DNA of 64,000 bases from Opitutia bacterium (GTDB lineage Bacteria > Verrucomicrobiota > Verrucomicrobiia > Opitutales > Opitutaceae), in assembly GCA_947472765.1 (NCBI GenBank), contig CANJCM010000011.1, positions 17,655 through 81,654 on the forward strand. Reading direction: 5' to 3'. Of the stretch, positions 43,402 to 51,518 are shown piece after piece. The translations under genes were made by a program, and so were the position numbers. How positions within the stretch are numbered: the stretch's first letter is position 1; the number at the start of each line of letters is the position of its first letter. The notes under the pieces are model-generated. The model was not told the DNA's origin, did not search any database, and saw nothing but the letters and a program-made list of their open reading frames with translations.

Positions 43402-44700
43402 TCACTGCGCTTCCTGGACGCGGATCCGGCGGTACTCCATCTGCCCGTGATCGCTTTCGAGGCCGATGGGACCCGAGGTGGGGATGGGCATCGCGTCGAT
43501 CAAGACCTCTCCGTTGCAGGTGCAGTGGGCGAGGCCGCCCTTCACCGTGATCACGATCTCGTTCCAATCCAGCGGGCGATACCGCTTCAGATTCATGTAC
43601 GGCCCGGCGATGAGGAAGTCGCGACACTGGAGCTGCGGCCCGCGCACATAGATGCCGCTGTCGGCGTTTGGACTGGCGCGAAATTCGAGCTTCAGCGTGA
43701 AGTCCTTCGCGAAGACGCGCTCGGTCACGACGCGCTTGAAGACGCGGACCACGCGGGCCGGGGTCACGACGAGCCGGCCGTTGCGCACCACGAAGCGCCC
43801 GTCGCTTGTGTCGGTCTTGCCGCCAAGCGCGGGAGTCTCGGAGTACGTCCAGCCCGTGAAGTCGCGGCCGTTGAACAGACTCGTGAAGCCCGGCTCGGGC
43901 GTGAAGTCATCGGGCCATGACGGCACGAGACCATTGGCCTCGAGGGCCGGCCGCAGCGCCCGCTCCCAGCGCGCGTAGCCGATGCCGTTCGGATGCAGCA
44001 GATCGGGAAACTCGTCGGCGTTCGCGTCGCCGAACGTGTTTGCGAAGAGCGCGTAGGTGTCGACGACCGTGACCTGCGGCTCATTCGCGAGCCCGGCGAG
44101 GTAGAGCTGGTTGAGCGCACGAATCTTCGAGGCCGGCCGCTTCTTCGTGGCCGAGCTGGGAAACACGTTGCACAGGATCACCGGCATCGTGGGGTTGTGC
44201 TGCTTCAGCGCGGCAATGATGAGCCCCAGGTTTGCCGCCACCGTCGCGGGCTCGGCCTGCTCCTCGAGATCGTTGGTGCCGATGAGCAGCACGACGCCCT
44301 TCGGTTTCAGGCTGAGCACGTCCTCCTGCAACCGGATCAAAACGCCGCGGGTCGTATCGCCGCTGATGCCGCGGTTCGCGACCTTCACGCCGGGATACAT
44401 CCCGCCGATGTTGTCGGTCCAGCCCTGCGTGATGGAGTCGCCGAGGAAGACGAGCGCGCCCTGGTCCTGCGTCACCCGCGCCGCCCAGTTGGTCCGCCGC
44501 TCGAGCCACAGTTTCTGGAACCACTCGTAGCGGCGAACGGGGCCGGCGCCGGGCAGGCCGTCGTCGGTCGCGGGGATGGCCAGGGGACTCGCCACGGCCG
44601 CGGCCGGGGCCGCCGCAACCGGTTCGGCCGCACGGAGCAACCCGGACAGGGCCAGCGGAACAACCAGCGCGGCGAGGAGGAAACAGGGGGGTAGTTTCAT
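43402..44700 (-). CDS. Secreted GDSL/SGNH hydrolase fused to a DUF1080 domain
   Basis: A 432-residue protein: signal peptide (MKLPPCFLLAALVVPLALSGLLRAAE); SGNH hydrolase with block I LVFLGDSITQGW, block II NRGISGDTTRG, block III VLLIGTNDLEEQ and block V FPDLLHPNGIGY; then, from about residue 255, a DUF1080 (3-keto-disaccharide hydrolase-type) lectin-like domain with FTSLFNGRDFTGWTY and GIYVRGPQLQ. The pair suggests an esterase acting on a carbohydrate that the second domain binds or cleaves. The ATG at 44698-44700 gives the signal peptide. A NarL-type regulator lies just upstream on the same strand. Confidence 0.9.
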   Translation of the reverse strand: MKLPPCFLLAALVVPLALSGLLRAAEPVAAAPAAAVASPLAIPATDDGLPGAGPVRRYEWFQKLWLERRTNWAARVTQDQGALVFLGDSITQGWTDNIGGMYPGVKVANRGISGDTTRGVLIRLQEDVLSLKPKGVVLLIGTNDLEEQAEPATVAANLGLIIAALKQHNPTMPVILCNVFPSSATKKRPASKIRALNQLYLAGLANEPQVTVVDTYALFANTFGDANADEFPDLLHPNGIGYARWERALRPALEANGLVPSWPDDFTPEPGFTSLFNGRDFTGWTYSETPALGGKTDTSDGRFVVRNGRLVVTPARVVRVFKRVVTERVFAKDFTLKLEFRASPNADSGIYVRGPQLQCRDFLIAGPYMNLKRYRPLDWNEIVITVKGGLAHCTCNGEVLIDAMPIPTSGPIGLESDHGQMEYRRIRVQEAQ

Positions 44701-44773
44701 GGCAAAGAGAGAGGACGGGCAGTGCATCCGCAACGCCGGCCGATTTACAGGCTGAAACCGCGGGGTCGCGGCC

Positions 44774-45412
44774 TCAATCGCCGACGAGTCCGGCCTCGAT
44801 GCACCAGCGCGTCAGGCTGGCCACCTTGTGGAGGCCGACCTTCTGCATGATGTTTTCGCGGTGCTTCTCGACGGTGCGCAGGCTGAGGTTCAGGCGCATG
44901 GCGATCTCCTTGGACATCTTCGCGCTCGCCACCAGTCGCGCGATTTCCTCCTCGCGCCGGGTGAGGGGCGCCGAGAGGGCGCGCACCTGGCCGGGAACGA
45001 ACTTTGCCGTTTTGGCCTGAACATGACTTGCGAAAAACATCCCGCCGTTTCGCACCGTCTCGATCGCCTTCAGCACGTATTCGATGGGCTCGTTTTTGTC
45101 GACGTACCCATTCACCCCGAGGGCGATGAGCTCGGCCGGGAGCTGCGCGCTGGGATGCGCGGTGATGATGAGAATGATGACCTCCGGCCGCGACCGGCGC
45201 AGCTCGCGGACGATCTCCATGCCGTTGAGATCGGGCAGCACGAGATCCACGACGACCAGATCGATCTCGTGGTGCAGACAGTATTGGAGGGCGGGCTTGC
45301 CGAGTTCGAAGGCCGCCGCGACCTGAAGATCGCGCGCCTGCCGCAGCGTGGAAAGCACGAGCTGACGAAACATCGTTTCGTCTTCGACGATGACCGTGCG
45401 AAGTTTGCGCAT
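44774..45412 (-). CDS. NarL/FixJ-type response regulator
   Basis: A 212-residue protein with a receiver domain (TVIVEDETMFRQLV, phosphorylatable Asp in LVVVDLVLPDLNGMEI, switch Thr in IITAHPS, Lys in VNGYVDKNEP) and a C-terminal LuxR-type HTH (LTRREEEIARLVASAKMSKEIAMRLNLSLRTVEKHRENI). It binds DNA when phosphorylated. No sensor kinase is next to it, so it is an orphan here. It precedes the GDSL-DUF1080 gene by 73 bp on the same strand, so it may control it. The start is ATG at 45412. Confidence 0.92.
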   Translation of the reverse strand: MRKLRTVIVEDETMFRQLVLSTLRQARDLQVAAAFELGKPALQYCLHHEIDLVVVDLVLPDLNGMEIVRELRRSRPEVIILIITAHPSAQLPAELIALGVNGYVDKNEPIEYVLKAIETVRNGGMFFASHVQAKTAKFVPGQVRALSAPLTRREEEIARLVASAKMSKEIAMRLNLSLRTVEKHRENIMQKVGLHKVASLTRWCIEAGLVGD

Positions 45413-45618
45413 GCTGGAACGCGGCGATTGGAGAACAGGACGCGTCGAGGGGTCGGACGCGGGAGGGACGGGCGGAAAATTCGGCTACGCCCCGCTACGG
45501 GGCAATGAGATTCCGGCACAGTGACGGCCCAGTCCGACGCACGGCTGCGAGACCCTGAAACTTGCCCGCGACGGGGCGGCCACCCAGCGTCCGGGCTGAT
45601 GCCGCCAGCCCGCCTGAG

Positions 45619-46494
45619 ATGAACCCGACCGCCGACCACCATCCCTTCGCGCACCACACGCGCGGCGTGGCCCTCATGCTGCTCTCGACGGCGTTTTTCA
45701 CGGCGAACGTGCTGCTCATCCGCGCCCTCGGCCAGCTGCAGCACGTCAACGTCTGGCTCATCACCTGCGTGCGCTTCGGCGTCGGCCTGACGCTCGTCGC
45801 GACCGTCTACCGGCGCGAGTTTCAACCCCTGAACCTTTTTCGCAGTCGCAAGCTGGCCCAGCGCGGGATCATCGGCGGCGCGACCGTGTATGTGTTCTAC
45901 AGCACGATCGTGGTCCTCGGAGCCGGCCGGGCCACGTTCATCAACAACACCTATGTCATCTTCGCGGCGCTGATGGCGGTCGTGATGGTGGGGGAACGTT
46001 ACCGCCCCAGCCTTGGCGTCGGCAGCGCCGCTGCACTCGGCGGCCTCGCGTTGCTGACCAACGCCTTTGCCGGCGGCGTGCACGCGGGCCCCTATGATTT
46101 TCTGGCCGTGGCGGGAGCGCTGGGCTCGGCCTACGTCGTCGTGACGATCCGCCAGCTCCACGCCACGGAACACACGGCGACCATCTTTGCGGCGCAATGC
46201 GTCTATGGCCTGCTCGTCTGCGGGGTGCCCGCGATGCTTCATCCGGAGCCCGTCAGTCTCGGGGCGTGGGGCGTGATGGTGCTGGCGGGCACGTTTGCGG
46301 CGGCCGGACAAATCTCGATGACCCGCGCCTTTCGCGATCTGCCCGTCGCCGAAGGATCGCTGCTCCAGATGCTGGTCCCGCTTGGAATCGCCGCCGGCGG
46401 CGCCGTGTTTTTCCACGAGCGCTTCGCCCCGCACGAGCTCGCCGGCGCCGCGCTGATCCTCGCCGGCACGACGTTGACCGCGCTGCGACGGTAG
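45619..46494 (+). CDS. EamA/DMT-family transporter
   Basis: A 291-residue inner-membrane protein with ten predicted helices in two EamA repeats (first GVALMLLSTAFFTANVLLIRALGQL, second AGALGSAYVVVTIRQLHATEHTATIFAAQCVYGLLV). RAFRDLPVAEGSLLQMLVPLGIAAGGAVFF near the end is the usual eighth-to-ninth helix pattern. It probably exports a metabolite or amino acid. The ATG at 45619 (MNPTADHH) is chosen; the frame upstream to 45562 is not conserved. It is divergent from the regulator. Confidence 0.9.
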   Translation: MNPTADHHPFAHHTRGVALMLLSTAFFTANVLLIRALGQLQHVNVWLITCVRFGVGLTLVATVYRREFQPLNLFRSRKLAQRGIIGGATVYVFYSTIVVLGAGRATFINNTYVIFAALMAVVMVGERYRPSLGVGSAAALGGLALLTNAFAGGVHAGPYDFLAVAGALGSAYVVVTIRQLHATEHTATIFAAQCVYGLLVCGVPAMLHPEPVSLGAWGVMVLAGTFAAAGQISMTRAFRDLPVAEGSLLQMLVPLGIAAGGAVFFHERFAPHELAGAALILAGTTLTALRR

Positions 46495-46529
46495 GGGGAT
46501 TTCGGCCCGGCAAACTCGAGTGCCCTTTC

Positions 46530-46672
46530 AATGGAGGGCCGGTGCCCCCACCGGCCTTGGCGGGACGCTCTTCCCTCCCGGCGGCGAGCGCCGGCCCTAC
46601 ACCTCCGAGAAAAGACCTCCAGCTATTTGCCCCACGGGCAAACAGCTTAGCCTTCGGCGGAACGCCGAAGGC
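46530..46672. repeat. Hairpins between eamA and the ATP-grasp gene
   Basis: GGGCCGGTGCCCCCACCGGCC (46536-46556), a CCGGCGGCGAGCGCCGG hairpin (46579-46595), and a perfect hairpin GCCTTCGGCG/CGCCGAAGGC with loop GAA (46650-46672). They lie just before the five-gene ATP-grasp/amidoligase block and may set its left border. Confidence 0.75.
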
Positions 46673-46729
46673 AGCCGACGGCAAAGGTGGCAAGGGACCT
46701 GCTAACCGGGTGTCCCGCCAAAACCCTCT

Positions 46730-48190
46730 GTGTCGCTGCTCCACGCTCCATACGACGCCGGCCAATTCTTCGATGAGATGTTCGAGACTCCGCTCGAATC
46801 CGCGAAGCCTGCCGTGCGCACCCACTATCGCCGCCTGGCCGACCGCCTGGGCACCTTGCCCACGAGCGAGTTCGACCAGCGACGCGCCGCCGTCGACCTC
46901 GCGTTTCTCCGCCGGGGCGTGACGTTTACCGTCTATGGCGACTCGCAGGCGACCGAACGAATCTTCCCGTTCGACCTCATCCCCCGCGTCATCCCGGGTT
47001 CGGAATGGAAGCGCATCGAGGCCGGGCTCATTCAGCGGCTGCAGGCGCTCAACATGTTTCTCGACGATGTCTATCACGGGCAAAAGGCCCTGAAGGATAA
47101 CATCGTGCCGCCGGCCCTCGTGCTGGGGGCGAAGCATTTTCGGCGGGAGTTCATGAATTTCTCGGTGCCGCGTGGCATTTACGTGCACATCTGCGGCACG
47201 GATCTGATTCGCGACGCCCGCGGCGAGTACCTCGTGCTCGAGGACAACCTCCGCTGTCCGTCCGGCGCGAGTTACATGATCGAGAACCGCGCCGCGATGC
47301 GTCGCGCGTTTCCCGGTCTCTTCCAAAGCTACGGCGTCCGGCCGGTCGAGGGTTACGCCGACGATCTGCTGAAGGCGCTCCTCCACCTGGCTCCTTCGCA
47401 TCTGGACAAGCCGAACGTCGTCCTGCTCACGCCGGGCGTGTTCAACAGCGCTTACTTCGAGCACTGCTTTCTCGCGCGGCAAATGGGCATCCCGATCGTC
47501 GAGGGCCGCGATCTCGTGGTGCGCGACAGCAAGGTCTTCATGCGGACCACCGCCGGGCTCGTGCCGGTCGACGTGATTTATCGCCGCATCGACGACGACT
47601 TTCTCGATCCCACGGTTTTCCGCGCCGACTCGATGCTCGGCGTGCCCGGACTCGTGCACGCCTACCGCTCCGGCCATGTCGCGCTCGCGAACTCGATCGG
47701 CACGGGCCTCGCCGACGACAAGGTCATCTACGCGTACGTCCCGAAGCTGATTAAGTATTACCTCGATCAGGATCCGATCCTGCCGAACGTGCCCACCTAC
47801 CTCGCCTCGGAGCCGTCGCAGCGGAAGTTCATCCTCGAGAACATCGAGAAGCTCGTCGTGAAGTCCGCCAACGAGGCCGGCGGCTACGGCATGTTGATCG
47901 GTCCCGCCGCGACGAAGGCGGAGTGCGAATCGTTTCGCGCCCAGGTCGCCGCGAACCCGCGCAACTTCATCGGCCAGGATCCGATCATGCTCTCGCGCTC
48001 GCCGACGTGGTGCGACGGCCGGCTCGAGGGGCGTCACATCGATCTTCGTCCCTACATTCTCAACGGCGAAAAAATCACCGTCACTCCTGGCGGGCTCACC
48101 CGCGTGGCCCTGCGCCGCGGATCGCTCGTCGTCAATTCGTCCCAGGGCGGCGGCTCCAAGGACACCTGGGTTCTCCAAGGCGAGGAGTGA
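46730..48190 (+). CDS. Circularly permuted ATP-grasp enzyme (DUF404/DUF407 type)
   Basis: A 486-residue cytoplasmic protein, the first gene of the peptide/amide block. It starts [11 protein letters not shown], the family's Y-x-x-G-x-F-D-E start, has [15 protein letters not shown], the ATP-grasp core with [17 protein letters not shown], and [15 protein letters not shown]. These are hallmarks of the permuted ATP-grasp family predicted to ligate an amino acid or amine to a peptide or carboxylate (Iyer, Aravind and co-workers). The start is GTG at 46730; the first ATG is 15 codons in, after conserved residues. The alpha-E gene follows 61 bp (or 112 bp with the preferred start) downstream. Substrate unknown. 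Confidence 0.9.
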   Translation: MSLLHAPYDAGQFFDEMFETPLESAKPAVRTHYRRLADRLGTLPTSEFDQRRAAVDLAFLRRGVTFTVYGDSQATERIFPFDLIPRVIPGSEWKRIEAGLIQRLQALNMFLDDVYHGQKALKDNIVPPALVLGAKHFRREFMNFSVPRGIYVHICGTDLIRDARGEYLVLEDNLRCPSGASYMIENRAAMRRAFPGLFQSYGVRPVEGYADDLLKALLHLAPSHLDKPNVVLLTPGVFNSAYFEHCFLARQMGIPIVEGRDLVVRDSKVFMRTTAGLVPVDVIYRRIDDDFLDPTVFRADSMLGVPGLVHAYRSGHVALANSIGTGLADDKVIYAYVPKLIKYYLDQDPILPNVPTYLASEPSQRKFILENIEKLVVKSANEAGGYGMLIGPAATKAECESFRAQVAANPRNFIGQDPIMLSRSPTWCDGRLEGRHIDLRPYILNGEKITVTPGGLTRVALRRGSLVVNSSQGGGSKDTWVLQGEE

Positions 48191-48302
48191 GCGCGTCCCG
48201 GACTCCTGTCCGGACCTGCGTCCGGCCGTACTCTGCCCAAATCCCTTCGTAATGCCCCCGGCGAAATCCACTGTCCCGCTCTCGCGTCCCCAGGCATCCG
48301 TC

Positions 48303-49313
48303 ATGCTCTCCCGCGTGGCACATTCGCTCTATTGGATGAGCCGCTTCATCGAGCGGGCCGAAAACATGGCAAGGCTGCTTGAGGTGAATCTCCAGTTTCT
48401 CTTCGACTTTCAGGACATGCAGACCCCCGCGCTCGACCAGCATTGGGCCTCGCTCGTCCTGAGCACGGGCGACGAGGAGCTCTTCGCCAAGCACTACGAC
48501 CGCGCCGACAGCCAGACCGTGACGGAATTCCTCGCCTTCGATCTGCGCAATCCCAGCTCGATTTTCGCGTGTGTCTATGCCGCCCGGGAAAACGCCCGGA
48601 TGATTCGGGATCAGATTTCGATCGAAATGTGGGAGGCGATCAACGAGCTGCACCTGCATCTCAAATCCTCGAACACGGCCGCCGTGTGGGCCGCGGGCCC
48701 GCAGGAATTCTTCTCCCGCATCAATCGCGCGTCGCATCAATTTCAGGGCCTCACCGCTTCGACCTACGCCCGCAACGAAGGCTGGGAGTTCATCGAGTTC
48801 GGCAAGTACCTTGAACGCGCCGACAAGACGACGCGCATTCTGGACGTGAAGTATCACATCCTCCTGCCGAGCGCGACCGACGTCGGCGGCGCGCTCGACA
48901 CCGCGCAGTGGCAGGCCGTGTTGCGGTCGGCCTCGGCCCTCGAGGCCTATCGTCGGTACTATGTGCGCGAAATTCTCCCGTGGAAGGCCGCGGAGTTTCT
49001 CATCTTTTCCGACTCCTTCCCCCGCTCGATCCACTACTGCGTCGCGCAGGTGGAGGAATTCATCCGCCGCATTCTCGGCGAAACCGGCACCCGTCCCCGC
49101 TCCCCCGCCGCGCGCGCCTCGCGCCGGCTGCTGGCGGACCTGCAATCCCTCACCATCACGGACATCTTGCAGCAGGGACTCCATGAATTCCTGATGGAAG
49201 TTCAAACCACGCTTGCCCAAATCGGCGACGACGTGGTCCAAACCACCATGTTTTATCCCGCGGAGTCCGCCCTCGAAGAACAGCAGCAGCAGCAACAACA
49301 GCAGCAGCAATAG
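48303..49313 (+). CDS. Alpha-E domain protein (DUF403) with a polyglutamine tail
   Basis: A 336-residue, almost wholly helical protein of the alpha-E family, nearly always next to a permuted ATP-grasp or transglutaminase gene. It starts MLSRVAHSLYWMSRFIERAENMARLLEVN, the conserved family start, so the ATG at 48303 is preferred to one 17 codons earlier (48252). WEFIEFGKYLERADKTTRILDVKY is the internal conserved segment. The last ten codons are all CAG or CAA, giving ten Gln after EE, an unusual tail for a bacterium. The function is inferred: a scaffold or acceptor in the peptide pathway. The next gene begins 20 bp downstream. Confidence 0.9.
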   Translation: MLSRVAHSLYWMSRFIERAENMARLLEVNLQFLFDFQDMQTPALDQHWASLVLSTGDEELFAKHYDRADSQTVTEFLAFDLRNPSSIFACVYAARENARMIRDQISIEMWEAINELHLHLKSSNTAAVWAAGPQEFFSRINRASHQFQGLTASTYARNEGWEFIEFGKYLERADKTTRILDVKYHILLPSATDVGGALDTAQWQAVLRSASALEAYRRYYVREILPWKAAEFLIFSDSFPRSIHYCVAQVEEFIRRILGETGTRPRSPAARASRRLLADLQSLTITDILQQGLHEFLMEVQTTLAQIGDDVVQTTMFYPAESALEEQQQQQQQQQQ

Positions 49314-49333
49314 GTCTGGCCGGGCGGCTCCGC

Positions 49334-50191
49334 ATGCACCTACGCGTTCTTCATCGCACCACTTTCACCTACGCGGGCAAGGCCCACGACAGCTTCAACG
49401 AGGTCCGGCTGCGGCCGTGTCGTGATGCGACGCAATCCTGCCGGGACTTCAAGCTGAGGCTCACACCCGGAGCCACGCCGCGCGACTACGACGACTTCTA
49501 CGGCAACACCGTCCACTACTTCGAGGTCGTCGATAATCACACCAAGCTGAGCATCGAGGCCGTGTCGCTCGTCGACACCGTGCCCAACGCCGATCGTCCG
49601 CCCGTGCCGCGCGCCTCGCCGGAGGAACTGCGGAGCTCCGTCGATCGCGAGATGCTGGCCGAGTTTTACAGCGCTTCGCATTATGTGCCGCTCGAGGTCG
49701 AGCTCTGGCGCGAGGCGCAGGACGCGCTGGCCGAGGGCCGCAGCGATGTGTGGAGCGATGTCCGCCGGCTCGGAGGCCACATCTACCGCCGCTTCGCCTA
49801 TCGTCCCAAGACCACCGGCGTGAACACGCTCGCGTCCGACGTGCTCAAGTTGCGGATGGGGGTCTGCCAGGACTTCGCGCACGTGCACCTCGGACTCTGC
49901 CGCAGCCTCGGCATTCCCGCCCGCTATGTGAGCGGCTATTTCTTCAACACCACCCGCCGGCCGCGCGAGATCGAGGCGTCGCATGCCTGGATCGAGGCTT
50001 ACGTGCCCGGCTACGGCTGGGCCGCCTTCGATCCCACGCACGATCGCCCCGCGGACGACCGCTACGTGAAGGTCGCCGTCGGTCGCGACTACGCCGACAT
50101 CCGTCCCGTCAACGGCACCTACCGCGGCGCCCCCACCCGATCGCTGAAAGTCGAGGTCACGGTCCGCGAAACGTCTGCCGTCGAAGCGTAG
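49334..50191 (+). CDS. Transglutaminase-like cysteine protease-fold protein
   Basis: A 285-residue protein with the bacterial transglutaminase-like N-terminal domain (MHLRVLHRTTFTYAGKAHDSFNEVRLRPCRD) and a transglutaminase core: catalytic Cys in GVCQDFAHVHLGLCRSLG, His in SHAWIEAYVPGYGW and Asp in AAFDPTHDR. The catalytic triad is complete. In this context it probably hydrolyses or transfers an isopeptide or peptide bond made by the ATP-grasp or DUF2126 enzymes. It is 20 bp from the alpha-E gene, so they share an operon. A 430-bp gap with repeats follows. Confidence 0.9.
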   Translation: MHLRVLHRTTFTYAGKAHDSFNEVRLRPCRDATQSCRDFKLRLTPGATPRDYDDFYGNTVHYFEVVDNHTKLSIEAVSLVDTVPNADRPPVPRASPEELRSSVDREMLAEFYSASHYVPLEVELWREAQDALAEGRSDVWSDVRRLGGHIYRRFAYRPKTTGVNTLASDVLKLRMGVCQDFAHVHLGLCRSLGIPARYVSGYFFNTTRRPREIEASHAWIEAYVPGYGWAAFDPTHDRPADDRYVKVAVGRDYADIRPVNGTYRGAPTRSLKVEVTVRETSAVEA

Positions 50192-50308
50192 GTTGAAGCG
50201 CTCGGTGCACTCCGTGGTTGATCCGAAAATTCCGGCCACAGATTTCACGGATGGGCACAAATGGCAGAAGATTGATTTGTGGAATTAGTGTAATTTGTGG
50301 CCGGGTTG

Positions 50309-50500
50309 GGAGAAGTCCCTGCCCTCACGGGCAGGGCTACGCCGAACCACCTCACTTGGAACTCAGCCCATCCCTGGATTTCGAAATTAAACGGATTGGT
50401 GTGGCCCTGTCCGTGAGGACAGGGACTTCTTGATCGCTTCGGCCCAAGCCGTCCCGCTGCTCACGCAGCGGGCTACGCAGGTAACGTGGGAATCCGATCC
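50309..50500 (-). repeat. Decayed long palindromic element between the two transglutaminases
   Basis: 50314-50343 repeats the GTCCCTGCCCTCACGGGCAG hairpin alone. 50371-50500 is a reverse copy of the long element with decayed arms (TGGATTTCGAAATTAAAC, then both core hairpins, then GTGGGAATCC). 50230-50300 carries the ACCACAGATTTCACGGATGG word family. Together these fill the 50192-50621 gap. No gene is seen. The element splits the ATP-grasp/amidoligase block into two tight sub-operons. Confidence 0.82.
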
Positions 50501-50621
50501 ATCGGTAAAATTCGCAGCCAGGTATTCCCAGAGTTGACCACGGAGTGACCGGCCGCCCCGGAAAATCCTCGTCCGGCTCGCGATTCGGCAAGGTTTGAGC
50601 TTAACGGAGGGCAGCCCCGGC

Positions 50622-51491
50622 ATGTTTCTCCGCATCTCCCATCTCTCGCGCTACGATTACACGGAGGCCGTGTCGTTTGCGCCGCATGAGTTGTACCTGC
50701 GGCCCGCCGACACTCCCCGCCAGCGGCTGCATCAATTCACGCTGACCATCACGCCCGAAGCGCGCCGGATCGCGACCACCGACCCGCTCGATAACGCGGT
50801 CGACTGGGCCTACTTTCCCGCGGGCGTCAGCGCGCGCCGGCTCGAATTTCACTCCGACCTCCTGATCGAGACGCTCGATCCCAATCCCTTCGATTTCTTC
50901 CTGCGACCGGACGCAGTCAATTTTCCGTTCCAATACGATCCGGTGGAGGCCCTTGCGCTCGCGCCGTGCCTTGCGCTGCGGCTCGATACTCCGGCCGCGG
51001 ACTTGCGCGCGTGGATCGCCCGGGAGGTCAACCCGCTGCCGTCCGAAACCGTGCCGCTGCTCATGGCACTCGTGGCCGCCGTCCATCGCACGGTTCGCTA
51101 CACCCGTCGCGAGGAGGAAGGCATCCAGTCCGTGGCCGACACGTTCGCGCGTCAGTCGGGCTCATGCCGCGATCAAGCCGTGTTCCTGATGGAAGCCCTG
51201 CGGATGGTCGGCCTGGCCGCCCGCTTCGTCAGTGGCTACCTTTACGAACCCGCTCCGGTCAGGGCGACCGAGGTCGTGCCGCCCGCGATGCACGCGTGGA
51301 CCGAAGTCTACCTGCCGGGCGCGGGCTGGCGTGGCCTCGATTCTTCCCGCGGCATTTTTTGCAACGATGCCTTCGTCGTCATCGCCCACGCCGCGACCGC
51401 CGAAACGATCAACCCGGTTCAAGGCACGTTCATCGGCGCTTCAACCGTGACCTCCACCCTCACGACGGATCTGAAAATTCAGCGGCTGTAA
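50622..51491 (+). CDS. Second transglutaminase-like protein
   Basis: A 289-residue protein with the same two-domain layout as the gene at 49334 but clearly a paralogue: MFLRISHLSRYDYTEAVSFAPHELYLRPADTPRQRLHQF, catalytic Cys in SGSCRDQAVFLMEALRMVG, His in AMHAWTEVYLPGAGW and Asp in GLDSSRG. An AG-rich GGAGG lies about 12 bp before the ATG at 50622, one of the few clear ribosome sites. An in-frame TTG nine codons earlier is less likely. In many proteobacteria a protein of this type is fused to DUF2126; here DUF2126 is the next gene, 27 bp away. Confidence 0.9.
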   Translation: MFLRISHLSRYDYTEAVSFAPHELYLRPADTPRQRLHQFTLTITPEARRIATTDPLDNAVDWAYFPAGVSARRLEFHSDLLIETLDPNPFDFFLRPDAVNFPFQYDPVEALALAPCLALRLDTPAADLRAWIAREVNPLPSETVPLLMALVAAVHRTVRYTRREEEGIQSVADTFARQSGSCRDQAVFLMEALRMVGLAARFVSGYLYEPAPVRATEVVPPAMHAWTEVYLPGAGWRGLDSSRGIFCNDAFVVIAHAATAETINPVQGTFIGASTVTSTLTTDLKIQRL

Positions 51492-51518
51492 TCCGCTGCA
51501 CGATTCCAGAACTCATCC

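Noticed and set aside
46253..48304. 683-codon minus-strand frame opposite the ATP-grasp gene
   Set aside because: No conserved motif is seen, whereas the plus strand has an unmistakable ATP-grasp protein.
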